DNA of 64,000 nt from Ovis canadensis (taxonomy: Eukaryota; Chordata; Mammalia; Artiodactyla; Bovidae), in NCBI RefSeq assembly GCF_042477335.2, contig NC_091249.1, positions 50,762,001 through 50,826,000 of the forward strand, written 5' to 3'. Shown piece by piece: positions 1 to 13,100 of this stretch; within the stretch, counting starts at the first letter, position 1, and each line of letters begins with the position of its first letter. The translations under genes and the position numbers were made by a program. The notes under the pieces are model-generated. The model had not been told where the DNA came from and ran no database searches. It worked only from the letters and a program-made list of their open reading frames with translations.

Positions 1-1052
1 TTACAGCTTCAATTTATCTTTGGAAAAGTTCACGTATTCACTTAGCACACAATTCAAAAGGCACAAAAGGCTATACAGTACAACGTCCTGTTTTATGGAA
101 TAATTACACAGATGCAGGCGCACACTTTCTTGACAGAGAGCAAGGAGCGTCTGTGGAACTGTCTTGCTCTCCCTTGGCTTTGGTGCCCATCATCTTTGGG
201 GATGAAAGAACCTTGGCACTTCAGGCATCTCTTGATGATAGTGAATCCAAGTCCCCCTCTTCCTTGATGAAGGACAGCTTGCAACGTAAGACAACCAAGA
301 AGACTGGGCCAGGCAGGGTCTTCCAAAGGTCCCCGCCCAGCTCTCAGTCAGCAAGAGGAGCACAGAGTCCTTCCCATACTGACTTGACCAGGGACCTCTC
401 TGCTACAGGCATCTTCCAGGCCTGGGGTTCCGTGGAGCACACTTTGAGAAAGGATGCCAAGGCTGCCATGTATTGTGTCAGCAAGTAGAGCAAAGGCCCC
501 CGCCCACCCGTCAAGTCTCTGGATGGTCCTGGACAAGCCTCAGTCCCTCTCTAGGCCCCTGATTTTGAAGGACACTATTAGCTTGGACACTTCAAATAGG
601 CAGGGCAGCGCAGTGGTTGAGGGAATGGATTCTGAAGTCCACCTGTGTTCAGAGCAGGGTCTTGACGCTGACTCTGTGCGGCCTCAGGCAAGCCCCCTCC
701 TCTCTAGACTTGGTTCTTTAGCAGTCACTTTGTCGTTGCAGGAATAAGATTGTGCATCCAGTCTGCCTGGGGCCAGGCCTGCTACACAGTGGACCCTGAA
801 CTCTGGGGTCAAGTTCAGGCTCAGTCTCAGGCTGAAGCTCTAGACCAGACCCAGCTACCCTGCCCTCCCTCTCATGCCACCCCCCCTCCCCCTCCCGGGG
901 CACATCTGGCAAACGGGCAGAATTTGATAGGGGCCTGGGGGAGAACCTTGAGTGATGGTGGTGGGTGGGCCAGGGCTGGACCCACAGACAAGGCTCCACC
1001 AGACGAGGGAGGCCTGGGTTCCCGAGCCCTTTCCTGGCGTCTCTTCCCACAG
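1..1052. other. Upstream sequence, probably CDHR2 intron 1
   Basis: No coding exon is seen. The coding exon at 1053 has a good 3' splice site (pyrimidine tract then CAG at 1050-1052), so a non-coding first exon and the promoter must lie upstream, probably outside the window. A MIR-like SINE lies at 608-735 and a C/T-rich patch at 860-900. Confidence 0.5.
608..735 (+). repeat. MIR-like SINE
   Basis: The order of features follows the MIR consensus: a start like 'gcagtggttgagggaatgga', then 'tctgaagtccacctg', a 'cctcaggcaag' block and a pyrimidine-rich 'cctcctctctag' block. It is diverged, so the assignment is by pattern only. Confidence 0.45.
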
Positions 1053-1119
1053 GTCCCTCCAGACATGATGGGGTGGCCGTGGCTGTCCTGCATCTTGCTT
1101 CCTGCCCTTGTGGTGTCTG
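1053..1119 (+). CDS. CDHR2: CDHR2 coding exon 1 (12 nt of 5'UTR, then signal peptide)
   Basis: Acceptor CAG ends at 1052; donor GTAGGT starts at 1120. Coding begins at 1065 with ATG ATG and encodes a hydrophobic leader, MMGWPWLSC then ILLPALVVS, typical of a signal peptide. The second ATG has the stronger context (A at -3, G at +4). The exon ends in phase 1. Confidence 0.9.
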
Positions 1120-4100
1120 GTAGGTACCTCCCCTCTCCCATCAGCACTAACCAGGGGCCCTCAGCAGAACCCTCTAGAAGGGCGGGCTGCTGCTCCATCA
1201 GCAAAAACCTAGTTCCTACGGCCCAGCTCTATGCTTGGCTGCCGTGGGGAGGCCTGGGGAGGAATCCAGCCCCAGACTGGTGAGCTGGGCTGAAGGCTGG
1301 CTGCTGGGACTGGGACAGGCTCCCACGGGGGTAGATGGGGTTCAGTCTTTCCAGAGGTGTCCCAATGTCCCCGCACCCCTTGTCCCTGCAGTGGCAGCCA
1401 ATACGGCCCCAATGTTCGCAGCCAACATGTCGACAGTGAGCCTGCCCGAAGACCTGCCAGTCGGTGAGTACGAGTTCCTGTGCCCAGATCGTGCCAAACC
1501 CTTACCCATAAGAGGGCCCGGGGTCCCCTGTGGGCTTGCTCCCCATCCCTGCAGCTCCACAGCACCTCATGTGGCAAAGATGGCCTGAAGGGAGTTTGTT
1601 CCAGAAGTTTCTTCTTTTCAGCTCTTTGGTCAAAGGCCCTCACACAGCATCAAATAATTAAGACCCACCCCAGGAGAACACCCCTCCCGCTTCCCATCTC
1701 TTTCAGGCTTTCTGATTTCCCTAGGGAGAAAGTACCCATTTGGTACCATTCTTCTTCTTCTATCTCTCTCACTTGCTCATCTTCCTCCATCCCTTGCTAT
1801 TTTTTTTTTTCCCTTAAACAGACAGAGAGCAGACTTGAGGCTCAGCGCCTTTCACAGACACATCTCATCAGAAGTCGACACTTTTGCTTTGCTTTTGTTG
1901 TCTTTGTAGAGTTATCTTCCATCTGTGGCGAGTGAGACAGGTTTTCCATGTACAGTAACAATCTAAAGTTCGCGTCTAAAATAAATGTATTTGCATAAAA
2001 TAGTAAGTCAGTTAAAAGCAGGGTCATAAATAATGAGACACGGTTGGTAGTAAAGATCTTGGCAGTGCAGAGGAGTGAATGACGTTCACAAAGCATTGTT
2101 TTGGATGAAGCCACCAGGACTGGATGCCAAATTCCCAGCAGGCAGGATGGGGGTTGAAGAAGCTGAAAGGATAGATGGCTGCATTCAGTGGGATATAGGG
2201 TCAGCTGCGCAGAAAGTGTTAGTCACTCAGTCGTGTATGACTCTTTGTGATCCACGGACTGCAGACCCCCAGGCTCCTCTGTCCATGGAATTCATCAGGC
2301 GAGAATACTGGAGTGGGTAGCCATTCCCTTCTCCAGGGGACTCTCCCAATACAGGGATGGAACCCAGGTCTCCTGCACTGCAGGAAGATTCTTTACCGTC
2401 TGAGCCACCAGGGAAGCCCTAGCTGCTCATAACAGACCCCAAATAATAGAAGTGTAAACAAGGCCAAGGTTTACTGTTCTCTTACATAGTCTCCCAGAGC
2501 AGTGAGTTCAGGGCTGCTGGAGGGTCTGTTCAGTCAAGCTGGTTCTTGGTCTCTGCTTTGGGTGTCAGGGACCCTCCTTCCATTTCTAGGTTCTGCCTCC
2601 CCTGTGGCGTGGACTTCATCCACGGGGTCCCAGATGGCTAGTGCCACACCCTATTCCTGTGAGAAGTTGAGGGAGGAAAGGGCCAGGAAGGCTCACTTCT
2701 TTCTCCCAAGGACAGGCCTCCAGATTTCACCCATGTTGTTTCTGCCCACATCTCATTGGCCAGAACTTAGCTTCATGCCCTAGCTGAAAGGCGACTGGAG
2801 AAATGAGGGCTTTTGTTATTTCAGTTACCCATGTGCCCAGCTCAAACTCTGGGGTTCTATTTGTCTAACAGAAAAGGGGGTGTGAATACTGGGGAACAAT
2901 TTAGTCTTTGTTGCAGTGTCAGATATCCAAATCTACCAGATTACACAAGAGACGGCGTCAAGAAAGCTGAAATCCAGAGTCTGCCTTGGGGTCCAGAAGC
3001 CCAGGTCTGGGTACACGAAGAAAGGGTGGGCGATGGGCTTCGCAGCCACAAGGGCTACATCCATTTGCATGTGGCTGTCAGGACAGCATAAGGGTTACAT
3101 TAATAAAGATTTAGAGGCCAAGATGAGGGAGGTGATAGTCTCATTAAATCCTGAGATGGCACAATCCTCCCTGGAGGACTGGGCTGAGGTTAAACTATTC
3201 GATATCTATGAATGCAACAGAGAAGTAGTATATACGTGTTAATGATATTTTACACACGTTTTCATAGCTGTTTCAGTTCAGTTCAGCCGCTCAGTCGTGT
3301 CCGACTCTGCGACCTCATCAATCGCAGCACGCCAGGCCTCCCTGTTCATCACCAACTCCCAGAGTTCACTCAGATTCATGTCCATCGAGTCAGTGATGCC
3401 ATCCAGCCATCTCATCCTCTGTCGTCCCCTTCTCCTCCTGCCCCCAATCCCTCCCAGCATCAAAGTCTTTTCCAATGAGTCAACTCTTTGCATGAGGTGG
3501 CCAAAGTACTGGAGTTTCAGCTTTAGCATCATTCCTTCCAAAGAAATCCCAGGGCTGATCTCCTTCAGAATGGACTGGTTGGATCTCCTTGCATGGATAA
3601 ACACACACACACACACACCCTTCCAAACAAATGTCACAAATACATGTAATCCAAATGCCCTCATGATCTCCATTCTCTTGGGTAACCCTTTAAAATCAAG
3701 TAGGATCTCAGCCAGACCAAATGAGGGTCTTTTTAAAATATATAATTTGCTTATTTATATGTTTTGGTTGTGCTGGGTCTTTGTCGCTGCATGCAGGCTT
3801 TCTCTAGTTGTGGCAAGAGGGGGCTACTCCTCATTGTGGTGCTCGGGCTTCCCCCTGTGGGGCTTCTCTTGCTGCGGAGCGCAGGCTCCGGGCACACAGG
3901 CTGCAGTAGTTACAGCAGGCTGGCCCAATAGTTGTGGCTTACAAGCTCAGTTGCTCCGTGGAGTGTGGACTCTTCCTGGACCAAGGATCACACCAGTGTC
4001 CCCTGTTGGCAGGCAGATTCTTATCCATTGTACCACCAGGGAAGTCCAAGGGTCTTTTCTTCTGTAACCCCGGGGCCCCCTCTCTGGGCTTTCTTAAACC

Positions 4101-7100
4101 AAGGGGCAATTTTTTCCTTTCTGAGATGAATTCCATGGCTCTCTAGGGATGAGAAAGCATTTTCAGTCAGGTTTTAAAAAATGTTATTTAGACCTTTTAT
4201 TTTGAAGTATAGTATGTGTAAATGTACAGGGAAGTACACTCCCTGGTGGCTCAGATGGTAAAGAATCTGCCTGCAATGCGGGAGACCCAGGTTCGACCCC
4301 TGTGTTGGGAAGATCCCCTGGAGGAGGGCATGGCAACCCACCCCAGTATTCTTGCCTGGAGAATCCCCATGGACAGAGGAACCTGACGGGCTACTGTCCA
4401 TGGGGTCTCAAAGAGTTGGACACGACTGAGCCACTTTCACTTCAACCGCCAGGAACACCTACACCTCAACCCCTTCTCTCCCCTTCTCGTCACTCTCCAT
4501 CCTGCATAAGACCTGTTTTCCTGACACTAACACTGGTTAATAGTTTAGTTCTGTCAAGCAGACTCTTTTTTTTCCAGACTTCAAAAAAATACATTGTATT
4601 TTAAATATCAAATTCGAGTTTAGTGACAGAGACCTAATATATGTCTTTTATTTCATAGCTCTTATTATTTGTTACATTTGACTTTTCTCAGGCAGACTTT
4701 TAGAAAAGCATTTTCTCCCTGATCCATCTTTCTGTGACCAGGGACACGTGTACAGAGAAAAATTTATACCCACCCACTCACCTCCCATATTTCCTTGAGT
4801 ATAAGAGCCATATCAGTTTACACCTTGGCATTTCTGAGTCAGGATGTATCTTATATTTGAGACAGTCACTTAACACAGAATGACTCCCCACCCTCATCCC
4901 AGCATGCCAACTTGACAGGGTGTCTCACAGCAGAGGAAACGCAACGTAGACACCAACATTTTCCTAGCCCGATGGTCTTCCTGGAGGAGGGGGTGCTGGG
5001 TGGGGAGAGACCGAGGTTTCCAAGGAGTTTCCGGAAGAGGCAAGACTGATCAAAGAGCAGGCTCCAGGTGTGTTGCCCAGACTGTTCCTGAAGGGCCATT
5101 GTGGGCAAGAAGGAGCAAGCTGGTTCTCTGGGACACTCAGGCTTCAGGCTGACCCCACCATCACGTCACCATTCTAGCATTTTTGCCTTTGTGGGCCTCT
5201 TCCATAATTAAAAGGAACAAGATATAATTGATATACAATGTGATATTAGCTTCAGGTGTACAACATACTGGTATATTTGTATATATTTCAAAATAATTAC
5301 CTCAATAAGTCTAGCTAATATCTGTTACCACACATAGTTACAGAATATTTTTCCCTTGCTGTGAGAACTTTTAAGACCTACTCTCTCGGCAACTTTCGAA
5401 TACCAAATACAGTATTATTAATTATAGTCGCCATGCTGTACATCGTATCCCCAGGATTTATTTACTTTATAACTGAAAATTCGTACCTTTTGACCCTCTT
5501 CACCCATTGCTCAGTCTCCTCACCCCACGTCTGGGAACCACCAGTCTGCTCTCTGAATCAATGAACTTGGATTTCTGGTTTCAGATCCCACGTGTGTGTG
5601 AGAACATCATACAATATCTGTCTTTCTCTGACTTTTTTCCCTTAGTTGAATGCCCTCTTCAGGTCCATCCATGTTGCAAATGGCAAGACTTCATTCTTTT
5701 TTTCATGGCTGAAAATATTCCATTTTGTACAAAATGTACAGAATATTCACACACACACACGTATACCTCATCTTCTTTATCCACTCATCCGTTGGTAGAC
5801 ATCCGCTGATGTCTTGGCCCTCCTAATTTCAAAAGAAGTTGAATGTACCTGCGGGCCTCGTGGGCAGCTTGGACAGGCCAGCATCAAGCTAGGTGGCCGT
5901 GGACCCTGGGCATTCCCTGTCCCATCTGCAGGTGCCGAGGCCTTCTGGTTGGTAGCTCGGGACCAAGAAAATGACGAGCTGGAATATGGGATTAGTGGCT
6001 CCAATGCCTACTTCTTCAGTGTCACTTCAAATACTGGGGAAGTGAAGCTGGCCAGCCTTCTGGACTATGAGGTAAAGGAAAACAGCTTGGGAAGGCCTTC
6101 TGGGGGGCAGGGTGGTGAGCAGGGCCCTGGTGGATACCCAACCAGGGCTCACCTTCGTGCCTGTCTCTCTGCCCACTGCAGACACTCTACTGGTTCGCCA
6201 TCACCATCTCCGTGAGCGACAGTTACAACAACCGAGTGAGTCACCGGGGGAGGGAAGGGTGATGGTCCCAGGATCAGAGGACAGGGGCCTGAGGGTCCGC
6301 GGCTAGTGGTGTCCCGACCTCAGACAAGCAGAGCGAGCCTCGGTTAACAAAAAACAGATTGAATGCTTATTTTTATCAAAATTATACTTGTCCCTTTTTC
6401 ATCATATAGTATTACCAAGATTTTAGTATTTACTACTAATTTGTTTTAATTATATGCATATGTGTATGTATATTTATGGTGTATCTATTTTGCATATCTA
6501 CTGCTTATAGATATACTGTTTGTATATTTGCATATCTACTGTTATCATGAATTGCATTATTAATTCATATTAATGCATGTATTAATAAGAAAACAGACGC
6601 CAAATAACTCCCTACCTTCTCTCCACTGAGATCATCATCTTCAACTCCTTTGACTAACGGGCTGGTCTCAGTGTTCATGTTTCTCAATAACACACTTATA
6701 CAGCTACGTCTGTGTCTGTGAAAGTTGGGCGTTTTCTCTTTACGACCTATTCCTTAAAACCTATGCATTAAAAGATGACTTGGATATTCATAATTACTTT
6801 CTCTCTGTAAGACAGACACTTTCTCTCTGTAATACTTCCCAACCCACTCCCATCTAAAGTATCCACCATCACTGTGTTTTTCATCCCTTGCTAAGCACTG
6901 GCATACATATACGCATCCATAGCAGAAAGATTGTAGTTTTCAGTGTATTTTCTTAAACCCGAATGGAATCCTGCTGCCTTTATGGTCTTGCACTGACTTG
7001 TCCACTCAACAATCAGCTTTGGAGCCTTTCTGAATCTGCACACAAGTCTTCCATTTCCTGTGTGTCTATGGCCCAGTGTGGGTACCTACCATGGTGCTTA

Positions 7101-10100
7101 GTTGGTCTCCTCAACACTTACGTTGTTCACAGCTTTATTTTGTGGCTAACAAAGCTAAAAGGAAGATTCTTGTGATAAGACTGCTATGTCTTAGATTTCT
7201 TAAATGACCTAATGTACTCTCCAGTGGTTCAGCAAACATGTGGGAAGAGAGAGAGAGAAACTAAATAAGGGGTAAATCTGCATGAAGAGTATCAGGAGTT
7301 CTTTGTTCTGTACTTGCAACTTTTCTGGCATTTGAAATGGTATCAAATAAAGAATCAACCCAGACACTGCCTGATTGTTCTCCTGAGACGCTATGCCAAC
7401 TTGCATTCCTGTCCAGGCACTCCTGAATTTGTTTTCTCAAACTCCCACGCTTTCTGGCTCACCTGGGCTTGCTTCTCACTTGCAGGTGCAGAGGGAAATG
7501 CAGGTGATCGTAGAGGACAGAAACGACAATGCACCTGTTTTCCAGAGCATAAGCTTCTCCACCAACGTCAGCGAGGTAACATCTGCCCTACCAGGGTGGG
7601 TGTATAAAAAGCAGACATCCCACAAATCTGCTCAGAGTGGAAAGGACCGGAGACAGTCAGCAGGTCATCCAGGACTGGGAAGAGTGCCTCCTAGAAAGGG
7701 CAGCTGCAGGAACCAAATTAAGGGGGTTGCATGTGACCCCATGTACAATAGTTACAAGCAACATTTTTCAATCCATCACACTGGATTGGAGTTCATTAAG
7801 TTATGATCATCCCAGGTGGAGAGGAAGAAATTGATTTTCTCATGTGTCTGGACATGTGAATGGTCTATCTGGCTTCAAACATGGCTGGATCTAGGCACTC
7901 AAGCCAGTCATCAAGAAGAGACTTCTTTCCACCTTGCACCTCTGTGACTCTTGTTGCCTTCATCCTGGGCCTGGGGGAGAAGTTCTCTCTTGTGATGATG
8001 AAAGTGCCCCCAGCAGCTCCAGGCTCACATCCCACTGGCTTTGAATTGCAACACAGACTGTCTCTTTCTCAGTGGTCCCAACCCACACCCCAGGGCTGAC
8101 TCTCACTGACCCATTGTGGGTCGCGTGCACATGCCAGCATTGTTTGCTGGGCTTCCCAGGTGGCTCTAGTGGTAAAGAATCCACCTGCAATGCAGGAGAT
8201 ATAAGAGACCAGGGTTGATCCCTGGGTCGGGAAGATCCCCTGGAGAAGGAAATGGTAACCCACTCTAGTATTCTGGCTTGGAAAATCCTGTGGACAGAGG
8301 AGCCTGTTGGGCTACAGTCCATGGGGTCACAGAGTCGGACATGACTGAAGCGACCTAGCATGCATGCATGTCCATCAGCTGAGGGGTGCGGCATGCTCCA
8401 GTTGTCAAAGCTGGCATCGTGGGCCTTCCCCTTCAGCAAGGGTGACAGCTTGACTTGAACTGCTTGGGCAGGGAGGAGGTTCTCCAGTGGTCCACAAGCA
8501 GGAAACACACCACTCCTGAGTCTTCATTACTACACGGATTCAAAGACCTGAGGGGTGTGCCCTACCCCCCAGGCCAGACAAGAGGCTGGTGAGGCCCAGA
8601 CAGACCTTCAACACGCTCTGATCGAATGCCTACTATGTGTCTGGCACTGTCGTTGGTGCTGAAGATACCTGGAGATGATAGCCTTGGTTGCCACCCTCAG
8701 TAGCTCACATTGTAGTGAAGATCACAGATACTAATGAACAAAACATTAAACAGATAGGATTATTTCAGAGGGTATTGTGCTCAGTGAAGAGCATAATGGG
8801 CTGCTTACAGGTTGAGCCAGTCAGGAAAGTCTTCTCTGGGTGGGTGACATCTGAGCAGAACTAAATGTCAAGGAGCCTGCCTGGGCTGCTTCAGGAAAAG
8901 GATTTTCCAGGCAGGGAATAGCAACTGCTCTGAGGTGTGAATCAGCCTGGAGAGTTGTAGGCATAGCAAGAAAGCAGCTGTGCAAGGAGGGTGGAGTGTG
9001 AGGAACAGGTGAGGTCAGAGAGGTGGGCCTGACCCCAGAGGTCCATGGAGGCAGTCTGGACTATATTCTGAGTGGAATGGGGGAACCACTGGTGGATTTT
9101 GAGCATGAGAGTGATGTGGTCTGGTTCAGGATTTTCAGAGATCTCTCTGGCCCCCTTGTGGAATTAGTGAGTGTGTGGACAGGTCCTGGGGCAAAGGCAT
9201 CCAAAAGAAACTTTCAGCTCTGAAGAGTACTGTCTGCAACCTGGGCTGGAGGCTACAGAGAACCCACAGGGAAGTTTAAGCAGGGGAGTGGCAAAACCTG
9301 AGTTCTGGAATGATCATTTATACTGGCCCTGAGGGGCTCAGCAAATCAGAAGCTAGTTCATGTGGTGAGGGGGCTGCATCGGAGAGAGGAGACGGGGAAA
9401 CTGCTTCCTGCCGATGTCCAGATGCCCCCAGAGGCCCAGCCCAGGGGAAGAAAAGGGGGCACCTGTGGAACAAACACAGGGATTCAGGTTCTGGAAGGTC
9501 TGTCACTCTCCCCGTGGTAGGGCTGTGGGCCCTGGAACTCCAGGTTGGAGCATGTGCTTGGGCATGAAGAAAATGGATTGGAAAAAAAAAAAAAGAAAGA
9601 AAGAAAATGGATTGGAACTCAGAGTTGATGAAACCTTTTGTTATAGAGGGGCTTCCCTGGTGGCTCAGAGGTTAAAGCATCTGCCTACAATGTGGGAGAC
9701 CTAAGTTCAATCCCTGCGTCGGGAAGCTCCCTTGGAGAAGGAAATGTCAACCCACTCCAGTATTCTTGCCTGGAGAATCCCATGGACAGAGGAGCCTGGT
9801 GGCCTCAGTCCACAGGGTCTCAAAGAGTCGGACACGACTGAGAGACTTCACTTTCACTTTCTTTTGTTACAGACCCTGCCGGTGGGCTCCGTGGTGTTAT
9901 CTGTGCTGGCCACTGACAAAGACACAGGCTCCTCCGGAGCGGTGGTATACTCCATAGAAAATGTGAGTGTGTATGGTCCACGTGGGAGTGTGGGCGCTGC
10001 CGCTCCTTGTGGCCACCAGGGGGCAGCATCTCCCACACAACCTGCAGGCACCTTGCAGACCAGGAGCTCTGCCATGGCCCAGCCCTGGTCCCCACACCGT

Positions 10101-13100
10101 CCTCTGGCCCCCTCTGGCCCCATTTGGTCAGTCGCCTAAGAAGGGTACCTGCTGAAGACCGAACCCTTCTCCCCACCCTCTCACCCAGAGTGCTGAGGCA
10201 GTATCTCGCCCACTTCTCAGAGGCAGACACTGAGTATCAGAGAGGTTATGTGACCTGGTGAGGTCAAGAGCAGAGCCAGGATTATACCCCAGGCCTCTGA
10301 GAGCAGGTCCTGGGGGCAGAGCCGTCCTGGGGCAGCCTGGCCTGACTGTGCTGTGCCTCAGGTCATTCCTGCCACGGAGGGCAGTGAGTACCTCTTCAGG
10401 ATCCTTCCCAATGGTTCCATCATCCTCAATGGCAGCCTCAACTACAACAGCAAGAGCTCCTTCTACCAGCTGGAGCTGAAGGCCTGTGTGAGTGGGGGCA
10501 CTGCAGGGGGGTGGGGGCATGGGGACCCGAGGCCCAGAGTCACGGAGACCCGTCTCCCTGCAGGACTCGGGCGGCCTGTACGACAATCGCACCGTCTTCC
10601 AGTGCTCCTCATCTGTCTTCGTGTCCATCTCTGTAATCGACAAGCCAGACCTGGACCCCCAGTTTGTTCGGGAGTTTTACTCAGCCTCCGTGGCTGAGGA
10701 TGCACCCCAGGTATGCTGGGCACCTGGGGGAGGGCCTGGGGGGAGCTGAGAGGTAGGGACAGGGCCTGGCTCCCGACTGTGCCTCCCTGCAGGGAACCTC
10801 GGTGCTGAAGGTGGAGGCCATGGATGGTGACAGAGGCATCAATGACCCTGTGATCTACAGCATCTCCAGTGAGAACGGGGTGTCCCCAGGCTGGCGCTGG
10901 GCAAGGGGAGGGGTGGGGGCTCCGTCAGAGCCACTGGAAGGAGCTGCTCTTGCTGCCTCTTCCCAGATTCCACAAGGCCTGGATGGTTTGATATTGGCAA
11001 GCAAGATGGGGTGATCACAGTCAACAGTCCCCTCGACAGAGAGCAACTGCTGGAGGAGGATGAGGAAGTGCAAGTGCAGGTCACGGTGAGTGAGGGGGCC
11101 ACTGCCCCCTTTGCACCCCCACTCTCTGCACCCCCACTCTCTGCACCCCCACTCTCTGCACCCCCACTTTGATCTTTGATCTCAGCTCTTTTGGGATGCT
11201 GGTTCTCTGACCTCTGCCTTCTGGCTTCAACTCTGCTCTCAGGCCACCGAGATGCACCCCAACATCCACGGGCAGGAGGCCAAGGCGAGCATATGGGTCA
11301 CGCTGAGAGTGACAGACGTCAATGACCACGTACCTGAGTTTTACAACTGCAGCCTCCAAGACTGCGCCTTTACTCCCGATGAGACTCAAGCCAACTTCAC
11401 TGGCTACGTGGATGAGCACGCCTCCACGCGCATTCCCATTGAGGACCTCGCCATGGTGGTCTATGATCCAGACAAGGCAGGTGCATCCAGACCATAGGCA
11501 GGGTGGGCGGAAGTGGTGATGGGGGGTCGCTGGGGAGGGGAGGTGGAGAGTAGCCAGCAGAGCGCCGACCGTGGTGCATACACAGTGCCGCAGGGAGCGA
11601 CAGCGGTGCCGACCACGGGCGGTGGTGATGAGCAGAGTCTGAGCGACACTGGAACTGCTGAGTGATGCTGAGCTGGTGGGAGGTCTTGTGTTCAGGGTGG
11701 AGCTCAGTGGTGGGGAGTAGAAAGGCAGGACGCTGGGTAAGGTTGGGTGGAATGTCACTTTGTAGAGGTGTTGTGTAGAGGGTAGTGACGGGTAGATGGT
11801 GAAGTTGAGGGGAGCTGGTATTGGATATTGGGGGATGTGGGAGGTGTTGAACACAGATGCTTCTAAATGGGTGTCAAATTGGAAGGTATTCTTGAGAGAG
11901 GTTGGTACTAAGCGGTGGATGATTTGGGTAGTACTGAACGCTAAATAACAACAGTGGTAGTGACAATGAGTTGATACAAAATGTTGAGTGGAGGATGATT
12001 TTGGGTGGTGGTGGTGGTTGGGTGGTGTGTGGGGTTTATGGTCGGCATTAAGTGGAGAGGCTATAGAGTAGAAGGGGCGTGTGTGTAATGGGCCGATGTT
12101 GGGCACCGATGGTGTTTGGGGTTGGAGTGCATGGTGGAGGGTGGCTGGTATGGAAGACTCAAAGGGAGTGAGCGGTATTTGTCCAGGCTCTGCAGCCCAG
12201 GCTGGGGCCCACAGTGCCTCAGGGAAGTCTTCTGATGAGCCCACGTCTACAGGAATGACCAGTCCACCCTCCTGGGGCCTGTGGCCAGGGACTGGGAGAA
12301 AGACGCAGGTGGGTACACTGCAGGACTGGGGTCCCTACTTACAGCCCACCTCTACAGGGCAACAACGGCACCTTCCTGCTGACCTTGGGGGGCCCAGATG
12401 CTGAAGCCTTCAGCGTCTCCCCGCAGCGGGCAGTGGGCTCAGTGGATGTGCAGGTGCTGGTGAGGGAACCGTCGCTGGTGGACTACGAGAGGCAGTCAGT
12501 GATGCTGGTGCAGGTGAGCGGTGCTTGGCGGCCCAGGGGGGGCCAGCCATGGGGCGCTCCCATCCCCATGCCTCTGCCTCTGCCTCTGTGCTTAGGTCAC
12601 AGCCACTGACTCTGTCAGCGGGAACGCCTCTGTCGCCTCAGTGACCATCCACCTTCGAGACACCAATGACCACAGGCCCACGTTCCCCCTCAGCATGTAC
12701 AACCTCAGCGTCTTCGAGCACAGTGCTGTCGGCTCTGTGGTCACCGACAGCATCCACGTGAGTGACAGGGGACAGGGCTGGACTGGGGTGGGAGAGACGT
12801 GGAGATGGGCAGGCTTGGGGCTGTCCCTGCCAGAGTCTCTGCGTCATCTGGGGTCATCGGATCCCAGCAAGTGTGCATGTACATGTGAGTGTGCAAGGGT
12901 GAGCGTGTCAGTCTGAGTGCATCAGGGGCTTCTCCCTTCGGCTCAGGAAGCAAGCCTGCCCTGTCCTCATCAACTGCATGGTCGGCAGCGAGGGCATGGC
13001 TTCCACTCAGTGTCCCATTACCTGTCTCTCTGCCTCACAGGCCTCCGATCCCGACACAGGAGAGGGGGGCCGTGTCACCTACAGCCTGCTTCCAGGGAAC

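Noticed and set aside
11477-11482. GT donor at 11481 as the real exon 11 end
   Set aside because: It adds 4 nt and shifts exon 12 out of the conserved frame.
11081-12244. 387-codon - strand open frame in CDHR2 exon 11/intron 11
   Set aside because: It is antisense to a real exon and continues through strand-asymmetric G/T-rich and tandem-repeat sequence; composition is low-complexity.
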